A stretch of 64,000 bases of DNA from Rhizobiaceae bacterium MnEN-MB40S (GTDB lineage: Bacteria > Pseudomonadota > Alphaproteobacteria > Rhizobiales > Rhizobiaceae): NCBI GenBank assembly GCA_024343425.1, contig BRLC01000009.1, positions 98,108 to 162,107 of the forward strand, read 5' to 3'. Positions within the stretch are counted from its first letter, which is position 1, and the number at the start of each line of letters is the position of its first letter. Positions 15,982 to 24,949 of the stretch are shown here, in pieces. The notes beneath the pieces are model-generated. The model saw only the letters and a list, made by a program, of their open reading frames with translations, was not told the DNA's origin and searched no databases. The translations under genes and the position numbers were made by a program.

Positions 15982-16893
15982 ATGTTTCCCTTTGATGATC
16001 GTGACGGATTGATCTGGTTCGATGGTGCGCTGGTGCCTTGGGCTGAGGCGCGGCTTCCTGTTCTTACCCATGCGCTTCATATGGGTGGTGCAGTCTTTGA
16101 AGGCATCCGCGCCTACGACGGGCAGGTTTTCCTTGGGGATGCGCATTTTCAGCGCTTCGCCCATTCCGCCGAACTGCTCGGCTACACGATCCCTAGATCT
16201 GTTGTGGAACTCACCAAGGCGACGGAGGCCGTGCTCTGGGCTAACGAGTTGAAAGACGCCTACATCCGACCACTCGCATGGCGTGGCAGTGAAAGCGTAT
16301 CCGTTTCTGCCCGGCGCGCGAGCATCCATGTCGCCATTGCAGCATGGGATTGGCCAACACCGGCTGCGCTGGGCAAGTGCGAAAACGGTATCAAGCTTGC
16401 GCTTGCTGCCTGGCGCCGGCCTAGAGCTGATACCGCGCCGACGGCGTCCAAATGCTCGGGCCTCTACATGATCGGCACGCTTGCCCGACATGCTGCGAAC
16501 GACGAAGGCTACGATGATGCCCTGCTGCTCGATATCGATGGAAACATCGCGGAGACGACTGCGACGAATATCATGCTGGTTGAGGGCAAGAGGCTTGTTT
16601 CCCCGGTAGCAGACTGTTTTCTCGACAGCATCACCAAGCGCCATGTTTTCGCTCTCGCAATCAAGCGCGGCTTGGAGGTCGTGGAGAGAAAAGTCTCGCT
16701 GTCTGAATTGTGTGCGGCAGACGAAGTCTTCGTTGCGGGAACCTCGATCGAAATCCAGCCGGTTGTCCAACTCGATGCGCCAACGGTCGCCGCGCAATGG
16801 GATGTCGGTCCGCTTACGCAGTACCTCATCGGCGACTTCCAGGCGTCCATCCGTCAGAAGGGCTCCGCAGACAGTCGAATTCGTGCTGTATGA
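15982..16893 (+). CDS. Branched-chain amino-acid aminotransferase-like PLP enzyme (class IV)
   Basis: 303 residues of the IlvE/D-amino-acid aminotransferase fold. LTHALHMGGAVFEGIRAYDG is the N-terminal substrate region, the PLP lysine is expected in ASKCSGLYMIGTLARHAAN (SxCSG..), and DDALLLDIDGNIAETTATNIMLV is the family's conserved E...T/SN block. It converts branched-chain or related keto acids to amino acids. It is divergent from the LysR gene and followed by a MocR regulator in the same direction. It may be a catabolic or antibiotic-associated paralogue rather than the housekeeping ilvE. Confidence 0.85.
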   Translation: MFPFDDRDGLIWFDGALVPWAEARLPVLTHALHMGGAVFEGIRAYDGQVFLGDAHFQRFAHSAELLGYTIPRSVVELTKATEAVLWANELKDAYIRPLAWRGSESVSVSARRASIHVAIAAWDWPTPAALGKCENGIKLALAAWRRPRADTAPTASKCSGLYMIGTLARHAANDEGYDDALLLDIDGNIAETTATNIMLVEGKRLVSPVADCFLDSITKRHVFALAIKRGLEVVERKVSLSELCAADEVFVAGTSIEIQPVVQLDAPTVAAQWDVGPLTQYLIGDFQASIRQKGSADSRIRAV

Positions 16894-16964
16894 GGATAAT
16901 TGTAACTCGTTCATGCGGGCCTTCTTCACGGCAGAGGGCTTCATAATGTCGATAGTAATGGACG

Positions 16965-16994
16965 TGACGCTTTGCTCAAAATATAAAAGCGTCA
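16965..16994. promoter_or_regulatory. 9-bp inverted repeat in the MocR promoter
   Basis: TGACGCTTT (16965-16973) and AAAGCGTCA (16986-16994) form a perfect inverted repeat with a 12-bp AT-rich spacer, 23 bp before the MocR gene start. It is a good candidate autoregulatory operator. Confidence 0.5.
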
Positions 16995-17017
16995 TGTGAC
17001 ACTATCGAGGTGCGCGC

Positions 17018-18391
17018 ATGCGTTTGCAGTCTCCTTGGGAACCCCGTCTGAGCGGTGGTACGGCATCTGCTTGTGACCGGCTCGTCGCCGCATTGTCGGA
17101 GGACATCATTGCCGGGCAGTTGGAGGTCGGTGCCAGGCTTCCTGCGCACCGCGATCTTGCCTGGCGTCTCAGCATTGGGCTTGGCACGGTAACAAAGGCC
17201 TATGGGATACTCGAACGGCGTGGCCTTGTGCGTTCCGTCAACGGGCGAGGGACATTCGTGGCGGTCACTGAAGCCCACAAGGGGGCTGTAATCGACCTGT
17301 CGCGAAATGCGCCGCCCGCCGTCATTAGCGAGAGGCTTCTGTCTCGATCTCTCGCTGCCATTGCCAAGCGCGTCGACGCCGATGTCTTCAATGCCTATCC
17401 ACCAGTGAACGGGCATGTCAGGTTTCGCAATGAGCTGGCGCGATGGTTTCGCCGCCTCGGCATGGAAGCCGATCCCCAATGCCTGCTTTTGACCAACGGA
17501 GCACAGCATGCCCTTTCGGTCAGTCTTTCCATCCTGAGCGGGCCAGGCGGGACTGTGTTCGTGGAGGAACAGACCTATCCCGGCATCATTAATCTGGCGC
17601 GTCATCTAGGCGTGAGGCTGGCGGCTGTGGCCATGGATCAAGAGGGTATGCTCCCGGATCAGCTTGAACGGGAACTTGCGAACAGGGATGGTGTCAATTC
17701 GGCGGTTTATCTGACGCCAACGATGCAAAACCCAACCACGAGCTCGATGAGCAAGGCGAGACGAGAAGCGATCGCCGAAGTCTGCCGCAAGTCCGATATC
17801 GTCATTATCGAGGACGACGTTTACGCAGTTGCACCTGACCCCGACTACCCGCCGATCGCAAGCCTTGCGCCTGAACGTGTCTTCTACATCAACAGCCTTT
17901 CAAAGACGCTCAATCCGTCTTTGCGGATCGGCGGACTTGTCGTTCCGCAAGTGTGGCTGGAGCGGGCGGAGGCGGCTTTGCATGCGAGCGGGCTGATGAT
18001 CAGTCCGTTGAGTTGCTCGGTCATGGAACAATGGCTTCTCGACGGGACCGCCGATGCAATCAGTGCCGCTATACAGGAAGAGGCCATTCGCCGCCGCACG
18101 ATGGCAATGGGTGTTTTGGGTGAGGCTGTGCATCAGCCTGTCCATGTCGGGTATCATCTATGGGTTCCGCTTAGCCGGTTTGATGCCGACGCGCTTGACG
18201 CCGCAGCCAAAGCGCTCGGCATTCTGGTGACCCCGCCATTGTCTACATCAGCCGGCGTTGATCGCTCCGGTATCCGTCTTTGTATCGGCGCGCCCTCAGG
18301 CAATGATCTCGAACAGGCACTTGCCGGGGTCAAGGCCATCGTAGACCGGATCAAGGCCCGGTCTGATGCGGAGCAATGGACTTCCCGCTAA
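17018..18391 (+). CDS. MocR/PdxR-like GntR-aminotransferase fusion regulator
   Basis: 457 residues. Residues ~15-80 form a GntR winged helix (LVAALSEDIIAGQLEVGARLPAHRDLAWRLSIGLGTVTKAYGILERRGLV); the rest is a fold-type I aminotransferase domain with the PLP lysine in YINSLSKTLNPSLRIGG, plus YLTPTMQNPTTSSM and IEDDVYAVAPDP. MocR proteins sense PLP or amino-acid adducts and usually control an adjacent gene; here the upstream aminotransferase or the convergent DMT transporter are candidates. The stop overlaps the DMT stop codon on the other strand by 4 nt. Confidence 0.9.
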   Translation: MRLQSPWEPRLSGGTASACDRLVAALSEDIIAGQLEVGARLPAHRDLAWRLSIGLGTVTKAYGILERRGLVRSVNGRGTFVAVTEAHKGAVIDLSRNAPPAVISERLLSRSLAAIAKRVDADVFNAYPPVNGHVRFRNELARWFRRLGMEADPQCLLLTNGAQHALSVSLSILSGPGGTVFVEEQTYPGIINLARHLGVRLAAVAMDQEGMLPDQLERELANRDGVNSAVYLTPTMQNPTTSSMSKARREAIAEVCRKSDIVIIEDDVYAVAPDPDYPPIASLAPERVFYINSLSKTLNPSLRIGGLVVPQVWLERAEAALHASGLMISPLSCSVMEQWLLDGTADAISAAIQEEAIRRRTMAMGVLGEAVHQPVHVGYHLWVPLSRFDADALDAAAKALGILVTPPLSTSAGVDRSGIRLCIGAPSGNDLEQALAGVKAIVDRIKARSDAEQWTSR

Positions 18392-19236
18392 CGCCCATAG
18401 GATCGGCGCAGAGAAGGCCAGAAGTACCAGACCACCGAAGTCACAACGATAAGCCCACCTGCCATTGTTCCCTGGCCGGGATCTTCCGCGAAGGCCAGCC
18501 AGACCCAGAGGGGGCCGAGAACGACGTCCAGGAGTGCGATGAGCGCCGACTCCGACGATGCGACGTGACGCCCGCCGACCAGAAAAAGCATGAACGCGAG
18601 CGCCGTCGTGAGAAGGGCAAGCAGGAATATCAGCGCGAGCGTATCGAATGTAGGCATCTGTCCGGATGAGAAGGGAAGCGCCACAGCTGCGCACAGAGCC
18701 GCGCCGGCAGCGTTCACATGGCCGAGGTTCAGGCTGCGGTAGAAGCGGGTCATGACGAGAAGTGCGCCGAAGCTGACTGTCATGGCGAAGGCCAGCGTAT
18801 TGCCGGCAATATCGCTGGCACCAAGTGAAGTGCCGGCAACGAAAAGAATGCCGGCCATTGACGCCGTGCTCGCCCCCAGCAGGCGCCGCGATGCCGTTTC
18901 ACGGGTGGCGGCCCATGCCAGTGCTGCCGTCACGAAGGGAAGCGTCGCATAGATGATCAGAACGTTGGCAACTGTCGTCAGCGTGAGGGCTGCAACATAG
19001 CAGAACATTGCCGTCGCCGACAGACATGCGGCGAGGCATCCATGCCATCCGAAGCCGGAGCCGCCTGTCGGCCGAGCGACGGCAACTGCCAGCAGGCAAA
19101 GGCAGGCGAAGATCGATCGCCAGAGGATCAGATCCCATACGCCGAGATCAATCGCTCGCACGAAAAGACCGGCAAGGCTCCACAGCACAGTCCCTGCCGC
19201 GACCAGTATCAAGCCATAAAGACGCCGTTCGTGCAT
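18388..19236 (-). CDS. DMT-family (EamA) transporter
   Basis: 282 residues with ten predicted membrane helices arranged as two EamA repeats: LILVAAGTVLWSLAGLFVRAIDLGVWDLILWRS opens the first and AGNTLAFAMTVSFGALLVMTRFY the second. It probably exports metabolites or amino acids. It is divergent from a TetR gene, with a tandem palindromic operator between them (19254-19302), so TetR control is likely. The 3' end overlaps the MocR gene by 4 nt in a convergent arrangement. Confidence 0.87.
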   Translation of the reverse strand: MHERRLYGLILVAAGTVLWSLAGLFVRAIDLGVWDLILWRSIFACLCLLAVAVARPTGGSGFGWHGCLAACLSATAMFCYVAALTLTTVANVLIIYATLPFVTAALAWAATRETASRRLLGASTASMAGILFVAGTSLGASDIAGNTLAFAMTVSFGALLVMTRFYRSLNLGHVNAAGAALCAAVALPFSSGQMPTFDTLALIFLLALLTTALAFMLFLVGGRHVASSESALIALLDVVLGPLWVWLAFAEDPGQGTMAGGLIVVTSVVWYFWPSLRRSYGR

Positions 19237-19253
19237 AACTTTCCCCTCGAATC

Positions 19254-19302
19254 AAGACGACCGGTCTACTTGCCAGATTGACGAGCTAAGACGACCGGTC
19301 TA
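19254..19302. promoter_or_regulatory. Tandem TetR operator between DMT and TetR genes
   Basis: AAGACGACCGGTCTA occurs twice, at 19254-19268 and 19288-19302, each containing the palindrome GACCGGTC. The copies are 34 bp apart, about three helical turns, and lie between the divergent start codons at 19236 and 19313. This is the usual architecture for a TetR repressor controlling itself and a neighbouring transporter. Confidence 0.75.
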
Positions 19303-19312
19303 AGTTTGTCAA

Positions 19313-19903
19313 ATGGCACGAAGAAACACACGCGAGATTCTGCTCCACGAGGGCATGAGCTCCTTCATCGCCAAGGGGTATGAGGGGATCGGCATTCAGC
19401 AGATCCTTGCTGCCGTCGGCGTGCCGAAGGGTTCGTTCTATAACTACTTCGACAGCAAGGAAGATTTCGCACTTGAGGTTCTGGATGCATATGACAAGCG
19501 TTATGCAGAATTCGTAGCGGAACACATGGATGGCGCGGGCGATCCTCTCGACCGAATGCGGGCTTATTTTTCGGCTCTTGAGACACAGATGTCCGAGGCA
19601 GGTCTCTCCGCCGGTTGCCTTTACGGTGTTCTTTCCCAGACCAGCGCTCCCCACAGCGACGTGTTACGTGCACGCCTAAAGGCGGCATTCGGCATCTGGC
19701 GGGGCAATCTCACGCATCTATTGTCGGAAGCTCGACAACGAGGCGAATTGCAAGGGAAGGCGGACATCGCCGGTCTCGCGGATGCAATCATCGATGCTTA
19801 TGAAGGCGCGCTTCTCAGAATGCGTGCGGAAGGTGATATCTCGCCGGTAAGCCGCTTCCGGCAGGTCACGCTGGAGTCCCTGCTGGCTGCCGCGGCGTCT
19901 TAG
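19313..19903 (+). CDS. TetR/AcrR-family repressor
   Basis: 196 residues. The N-terminal TetR helix-turn-helix is clear: TREILLHEGMSSFIAKGYEGIGIQQILAAVGVPKGSFYNYFDSKEDFALEVL. The C-terminal ligand domain resembles the TetR_C/YcdC-like group (LSAGCLYGVLSQTSAPHSDVLRARL). Its start lies 11 nt after the second of two identical palindromes. It probably represses itself and the divergent DMT transporter. The stop overlaps the convergent TauE gene by 4 nt. Confidence 0.9.
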   Translation: MARRNTREILLHEGMSSFIAKGYEGIGIQQILAAVGVPKGSFYNYFDSKEDFALEVLDAYDKRYAEFVAEHMDGAGDPLDRMRAYFSALETQMSEAGLSAGCLYGVLSQTSAPHSDVLRARLKAAFGIWRGNLTHLLSEARQRGELQGKADIAGLADAIIDAYEGALLRMRAEGDISPVSRFRQVTLESLLAAAAS

Positions 19904-20643
19904 AAATAGAACCAGGTCAGACCAAGCCCCACGGCGATTATGATTCCGCGCAGGATTTTCGGATTGATCCAGCGGGCGAAACGCGCGCCTAGGTAGCCGC
20001 CCACGATCGCGCCTGCCAGGACCGCGGCTCCGGGTCCCCAGGCAATGATCCCCGACGCAATAAAGACCGCGACCGCAAGGGTGGAGACGATGGTCGCAAG
20101 TGCATTCTTAACGGCATTGGCTTCGTTTACGTCGCTGAGTCCGATCAAGGTCAGAACAGCCATCAGGAGGATGCCGAGCCCCGCTCCGAAATATCCGCCA
20201 TAGATCGCAACGACGAGGTCGATGAGGAAGATGACCGGTTTGGGCAGCGTCCCGGAACGGTTCGTGTAAATCCATGATCGCAGATTCGGACCGATCGCGA
20301 ACAGAAGCGTTGCGACAAGCAACAACCACGGAATGAGTTGCCGGAATACCCCATTGCCCGTGACCGCGAGCAGCGCCGCGCCTATGGCCGCGCCGATGAC
20401 GAAGGCCGGTGCACTGGATTTCAGGCGGCTGGCATGCCGTGCCAACTCCTCGCGGTACCCCAGCAGGCTGGTGGCATGTCCGGGCCAGATCGAAATCGCG
20501 CTCGTGGCATTGGCGACAATTGGTGGAACCCCCACAGCAAGTAGCGCAGGGAAAGTGAAGAAGGTCCCGCCGCCGGCTACCGCATTGCAGAGGCCGCCAA
20601 TAAGACCGGCGACAATCAGTAGCGCGAAGCTGTTCAGGTCCAT
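19900..20643 (-). CDS. TSUP-family (TauE/SafE) transporter
   Basis: 247-residue membrane protein with about eight hydrophobic segments. GLIGGLCNAVAGGGTFFTFPALLAVG is the first TSUP repeat signature and GGYFGAGLGILLMAVL the second. The family moves sulfite, sulfonates or other organic anions across the inner membrane. ATG at 20643 is used; a TTG two codons upstream is possible. No sulfur genes are nearby, so the substrate is open. Confidence 0.87.
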   Translation of the reverse strand: MDLNSFALLIVAGLIGGLCNAVAGGGTFFTFPALLAVGVPPIVANATSAISIWPGHATSLLGYREELARHASRLKSSAPAFVIGAAIGAALLAVTGNGVFRQLIPWLLLVATLLFAIGPNLRSWIYTNRSGTLPKPVIFLIDLVVAIYGGYFGAGLGILLMAVLTLIGLSDVNEANAVKNALATIVSTLAVAVFIASGIIAWGPGAAVLAGAIVGGYLGARFARWINPKILRGIIIAVGLGLTWFYF

Positions 20644-20795
20644 GGGCAATCAATTCCATTGCTTGAAGGTCGGTCGGCTACGGAAAGTGGGGCGGACCGA
20701 AACGGTCAAATTATCGATGATGCGCATGATGGGCGAGTTGCGGGCGAGACTAGAAATGAGCAACTCCCGCTGAAATTAGAAAATGAGACGCCATA

Positions 20796-21335
20796 TCAAA
20801 CTCGAATTCCGGCGCAGAATGCGTCAAGGAGCATGCGTCCTTGATCCCAAGTGCCAAGTTTGCTCGTACCGTTGATATGACCGTAAGCGCCGATGTCGAC
20901 GAGACCCGCGCCCCATTCCAGAGATCGAGCTCTGACATGTTCCGGTGCGGCATAGGGATCGTTGGAGCTTGCAATAATGAGGGTGGGAAAAGGCAGTGAA
21001 CAGTGGGGCAAGTTGCCAAAGCTAGTTGCCTCCGCCGGAAATACGGGGGAGGAGGGATCCGGCACTGCCACGAGTACGGCCCCTCTCACACGACCGGCGA
21101 TCTGCTGCGCGGTATGGGCGACGAGCAGACAAGCTAGGCTGTGTGCGACAAGAACGGGCGGTTCGTTGCTGGCGTCGATCGCTTTTTCCATGGCTAGCTG
21201 CCAGTCAGCGAGGTTGGGCCGGTCCCAGTCAGTCGGCTGAAAACGGGAGAAGGACGGATCGTAGGCTTCCCAATGGCTTTGCCAGTGCGTTTCCCCGGAG
21301 CCGCCAATACCTGGAAGCGTTATAAATGAAGCCAT
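20796..21335 (-). CDS. RBBP9/YdeN-family alpha/beta hydrolase
   Basis: 179-residue small hydrolase. The start FITLPGIGGSGETHWQSHWEAYDPSF, the nucleophile motif PPVLVAHSLACLLVAH (Ser in AHSLAC) and the late DIGAYGHIN with the catalytic His are signatures of the RBBP9/YdeN family. ATG at 21335 is chosen because the family begins there; GGGA lies upstream. Substrate unknown; members act as serine hydrolases or bind proteins. It is separated by only 14 nt from a DUF1737 gene upstream on the same strand. Confidence 0.82.
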   Translation of the reverse strand: MASFITLPGIGGSGETHWQSHWEAYDPSFSRFQPTDWDRPNLADWQLAMEKAIDASNEPPVLVAHSLACLLVAHTAQQIAGRVRGAVLVAVPDPSSPVFPAEATSFGNLPHCSLPFPTLIIASSNDPYAAPEHVRARSLEWGAGLVDIGAYGHINGTSKLGTWDQGRMLLDAFCAGIRV

Positions 21336-21349
21336 CGTCCCGAGCCCTG

Positions 21350-21553
21350 TTACCTGAAAAGATTCATGGAGAGACCGCATTGGCGTCCTAGAACCTGGTT
21401 CGTCACGGCCTGACAGCAGATGGCCGGTTGGCTGTTGATGTCATAGGTCGGGTAGGGGTAGCCGTGCAGGCTCCAGCCGAAGCTGGCTGCCTCGGCAACC
21501 CGAGGGCGGAACTCCCCGTTATCGACGTCCCTCAGCATGAGATAGACTTTCAA
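21350..21553 (-). CDS. Small DUF1737-like protein
   Basis: 67 residues. The pattern MKVYLMLRDVDNGEF ... GWSLHGYPYPTYD ... ICCQAVTNQV matches the DUF1737 family (W-x-LHG-P-x-x-TYD and a Q-A-V/L-x-K-like end). The start appears to be TTG at 21553, since the family begins MKxY; an internal ATG at 21538 would cut the first strand. Function unknown. It is probably co-transcribed with the hydrolase that follows. Confidence 0.65.
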   Translation of the reverse strand: MKVYLMLRDVDNGEFRPRVAEAASFGWSLHGYPYPTYDINSQPAICCQAVTNQVLGRQCGLSMNLFR

Positions 21554-21760
21554 TCCAACGATCCCTTGATCTCCATGGGAGGATCATAGGGCTCCATGGA
21601 AGGCTGAAAACTGAAGTCATCTCAGCTGATCGACAATTTTCCTCATGCGGTATCAAAGACGCAGTTTGGCGTAAATTGTCCGCTATTTGTCCGTAGCGGG
21701 AATTTTCTTTTGCCTGGAAGACACTATCGTAGCTCCATAATAAATATCAGAGCGACAAGA

Positions 21761-22324
21761 ATGTCCCATGAAGCCGCGCTCGTTGTCATCGACGCTCAGG
21801 AATCCTTCCGCCACCGCCCCTATTTCCGCGAAGAAGGGTTTGCCGCCTACATTGAACGCCAAAAGGCGCTGATCGATGACGCGAAAGGAGTTGGCATGCC
21901 CCATCGTGCAGATCTTTCATGTCGAGGATGAGGGCCTTTCGCCGAAGCTTCCGGCCTCGTGACGACCCTGGCACAGCTCGAAATCGCGCCAGATGCGGTG
22001 TTCCGCAAGCGCCGCCACAGCGTGCTCATCGGCAGCGGGTTCGATGTGTGGTTGACGAGAAACGGCATACGACGGCTGATCGTCTCTGGTATCCGCACCG
22101 AGCAGTGGTGCGAAACCACAGCCCGACATGCCTCCGACCTCGGCTATGAAGTGGATTATGTCGGGGAAGCCACACTGACCTTCCCGATGACAGACGCATC
22201 AAGCCGGGTGTGGAGCGCCGCCGAAATCCGCGCCCGGACCGAACTGGTGTTGTCCGGTCGTTTTGCCCGCGTAGCCACCATCGCTGACGCCTTGAGCACA
22301 GGGCCTACGAAGGCGGTTGCATGA
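21761..22324 (+). pseudogene. Isochorismatase-family hydrolase with two compensating frameshifts
   Basis: The start ALVVIDAQESFRHRPYF (catalytic Asp) and the later RRLIVSGIRTEQWCETTARHASDLGYEV (catalytic Cys) belong to one cysteine-hydrolase/isochorismatase protein and are in the same frame. Between them, 21900-21940 must be read in another frame (IVQIFHVEDEG) because of one extra C in the CCCC run at 21899-21902 and one missing C near 21935; in frame, a TGA stops translation at ~21932. Either the gene is dead or the base calls are wrong in two short homopolymers. Its stop overlaps the next gene start (ATGA). Confidence 0.75.
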
Positions 22325-23270
22325 GTGACCGTGCGCGGACAAGGACGATTCCGGTCTTTGTCGTCGTGCCGCCGCGCGCCTTGCTTCTCGATATCGCCGG
22401 CCCGATCGAGGTCTTGCGCAAGGCCAACCTCGAGCAGGACCAGCTATGTTTCGAGGTCCGTCATGTAGGGCCGGGCGAGACTGTTCATTGTTCCGTCGGG
22501 CTGCGCCTTGCCGGCACTGCGCCTCTGCCGGAGTCCTTGCCAAAGGAGGCGATTGTTCTCGTTTCAGGTGCGGCTGACCAGCCGCTCGGTGTGATTCCTG
22601 ATGGCGTCGATGATGCTCCAATGGAAACCGCCATCGTCAATTGGTTGCGTGATGCGATACGTCCGGGCGTCCGTTTGCTGACGATCTGTTCTGGCGCACT
22701 ACTTGCGGGCCGTGCCGGGCTGCTCGACGGGTATGAATGCACTACTCACCATGCCGCCATCGAAGCTCTGCGGCAGCTGGCGCCGGCTGCAAAAATCTGC
22801 GACAACCGGCTTTATGTAGAGCATGGCGAGCGGCTGAGCAGCGCCGGCATCACTGCTGGGATCGACCTGATGCTCGCCGTGGTGGCGCAGGAGGCAAGCC
22901 ATAGTGTGGCGCTTGCGGTCGCGCGCTATCTTGCCGTCTATCTCCGCCGCAGCGGGAGCGATCCGCAGCTTTCGCCGTGGCTGGTGGCCGCAATCACATC
23001 CATCCCGCCATCCATCGCGTGCAGGATGCGGTGGCCGCCGAGCCAGCGCGTGATTGGTCGGTGGAAGAACTGATGCAGATCGCCGTGACTAGCGGCACGC
23101 AATCTCGCGCGCCTGTTCAACGATCAGGCCGGCATCAGCGTGACTGATTATGTCAATCGCATGCGCATATGCGGCGCTGGACGAGGCGCAGATTGTTCGC
23201 GCGGTGCAGATCCTATCCCGAAGGTGGTCTGGCTGAACTATTTCGCGCGAGCGCCGATTCGTGTGCTCCG
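22321..23270 (+). pseudogene. GlxA-type (DJ-1/PfpI plus AraC) regulator, C-terminus frameshifted
   Basis: The first ~225 residues are an intact DJ-1/PfpI-like domain (FVVVPPRALLLDIAGPIEVL ... LLTICSGALLAGRAGLLDGYECTTHH), typical of GlxA-type activators. From about 22990 the AraC part is recoverable only by changing frame several times: HPAIHRVQDAVAAEP/DWSVEELMQIAVTSG, then RNLARLFNDQAGISVTDYVNRMRI, then more drift. An intact member would be ~320 residues; this one stops at 23073 in frame. It is probably decayed, together with the isochorismatase gene it overlaps and would have controlled. Confidence 0.78.
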
Positions 23271-23790
23271 GGTCGATCCACATGCATGTCGAGCCGCACC
23301 AGTCGCCTTGGAACGCTGAGCAACTGCCAGAACCGCTTTGGTGTCTATCAACTTCGTCGCTTCACGCCGGTCTTGAAATAGGTCGATTACGAGCAACAGC
23401 CGCAACCCTCCGAGCAGTAACGGTCCAGGCTTTAATCTGCTCCATGATTCCTCATGGGAAGAAGGTTGAAACCTAAGCGAGTTCAATTGATTGTATGTGT
23501 TTTCTCACGCACGTTCTCGATATGCGAGCTATCCTTGTGGTGGCTTGAAAGGCCTCCAACAAGCTGAATGATCTTCAGCTTATGCTCAACTTTCTTCACT
23601 CGCCACGACCCGGCCGCGCGGCGACATTTGAGTGGATGTCGCGTTGGGAGCCTTCGATGCAAAAGGAAGTTCGAAAAATTGATGCTTTCACGAGCCCACC
23701 TCTTGACGATCCAGCGGCGACTGAAATCACGCGACACTTTTTTTGCGCCGTTCGTGGTCGACACATTCAATCCGGCGGAGCACAGAAGAA
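23271..23790. other. Gene-poor, lower-GC junction before the transfer module
   Basis: About 520 bp between the decayed regulator and the LysR gene at the edge of the trb cluster. Open frames here (for example at 23568-23801 plus and 23483-23770 minus) have no recognisable domain. Base composition is lower in GC than on either side. The left boundary of the conjugative backbone may fall here; I see no clear direct repeat or integrase. Confidence 0.4.
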
Positions 23791-24777
23791 TTGAAGTTTG
23801 AGCTCCGTCATTTGCGATATGTTCTCGCGGCAGCGGAACAGCAGAGCTTCAGGCGCGCGGCGCTCAGCCTCTCCGTTGAGCCTTCGACGATCAGCCGTCG
23901 TATTCGCGAAGTTGAAGATGAAATCGGTGCAGCGCTGTTTATTCGAGCGCATAGCGGCGTCACACTCACCTATGCGGGCGAGCGGTTTGTCTGCAGAGCG
24001 CGCCAGGCCATAGGCCATCTCACCGAGGCGACGTTGGATGTTGGCGTCATCGGAACGGGAGATATAGGCTTGGTCAGGGTCGGCCTGATGTCCTCAATGG
24101 CCTCGGGGTTCATTTCTGAATTGCTCAACACATACTCGAGTGCACATGAAGGCGTTAGGATCGTGTATATTGAGGGGGAATCGAGCGACCATCTCCCGGC
24201 GATCAAGCAGCACCGGCTGGACGTCGCCTTCCTGACCGGAATGTCTGCCGCTGACGATTGCGAAGCGGCGCATCTCTGGAGCGAACGGGTCTATGTTGCA
24301 ATGTCGCGCAGGCACGAATTGTGCGAAAAGCAAGAAATTGAATGGAATGACCTCCGCGATCGGGAATTCGTCGTCAGCGAGGGGCAGTCCGGCTCTGAGA
24401 TTCATGACTATCTTGTCAAGCACTTGGCCGAATTGGGGTACAGTCCAAACGTTCAGCGGCACGCAGTTTATCGTGACACCTTGATGCAAGTCGTGGCCAA
24501 TGGAAGAGATCTGACGTTAACCAGTGAAGCGACGATTGCGGCGCGGTTTCCGGGAGTCGTGTATCGCCCGCTCAAGGGCGAGGTGCTCCCCTTTTGCGCA
24601 GTTTGGTCGCGCAACAACGATAATCCTGCTTTTCGACGATTGCTTAGCTTGGCGAAGATCATTTCGAAACGCTGTAACTCGTGCCGCATTATGAACCGTT
24701 CGCAGGATCCTTTGGTTTGGGGGGGAACTGGCTCGGTTTCCGCCGTGCCTTTGCGAAACCTCGATCCGTCGAAATGA
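23791..24777 (+). CDS. LysR-family regulator at the edge of the trb cluster
   Basis: 328 residues. FELRHLRYVLAAAEQQSFRRAALSLSVEPSTISRRIREVEDEIG is the LysR winged helix; the effector domain follows (LVRVGLMSSMASGFISELL ... VAFLTGM). The likely start is TTG at 23791, where the family begins; the frame extends upstream without similarity. LysR genes next to trbI/DUF2274 are usual in related ICEs, so control of transfer is plausible. The last 89 nt overlap the DUF2274 gene on the other strand, giving the protein a C-terminal tail of ~28 residues encoded antisense to it. Confidence 0.85.
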   Translation: MKFELRHLRYVLAAAEQQSFRRAALSLSVEPSTISRRIREVEDEIGAALFIRAHSGVTLTYAGERFVCRARQAIGHLTEATLDVGVIGTGDIGLVRVGLMSSMASGFISELLNTYSSAHEGVRIVYIEGESSDHLPAIKQHRLDVAFLTGMSAADDCEAAHLWSERVYVAMSRRHELCEKQEIEWNDLRDREFVVSEGQSGSEIHDYLVKHLAELGYSPNVQRHAVYRDTLMQVVANGRDLTLTSEATIAARFPGVVYRPLKGEVLPFCAVWSRNNDNPAFRRLLSLAKIISKRCNSCRIMNRSQDPLVWGGTGSVSAVPLRNLDPSK

Positions 24778-24949
24778 AGCGTTCGAGCATCGGTACGATC
24801 AAGCGCTTGGGATCCGTGATCGGCTGGCCGGTCTCGTACGCCAGCGCTTTGGCATAGGCGACGAGATCGCGGTGCAGCGCTCCCGGCAGGTCCAGTGTCA
24901 CCTTGACGGGCTTGTCCTCAGTGATCGGGCCAAGTTTCAGTTTCGTCAT
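24689..24949 (-). CDS. DUF2274 protein of the trb operon
   Basis: 86 residues; LKLGPITEDKPVKVTLDLPGALHRDLVAYAKALA is the DUF2274 signature, and the central part resembles a ribbon-helix-helix. These proteins lie downstream of trbI in many alphaproteobacterial ICEs and plasmids; their role is not established. The start overlaps the trbI stop (ATGA). The 3' end overlaps the convergent LysR gene by 89 nt. Confidence 0.85.
   Translation of the reverse strand: MTKLKLGPITEDKPVKVTLDLPGALHRDLVAYAKALAYETGQPITDPKRLIVPMLERFISTDRGFAKARRKPSQFPPKPKDPANGS

Noticed and set aside
15808..16995. 395-codon minus-strand open frame over the aminotransferase gene
   Set aside because: It has no recognisable domain, is fully antisense to a clear class IV aminotransferase, and reads as a GC-rich shadow.
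23483..23801. Short frames on both strands near the left edge of the transfer module, considered as transposase remnants
   Set aside because: No DDE or HTH pattern could be made out; no terminal inverted repeats were found.
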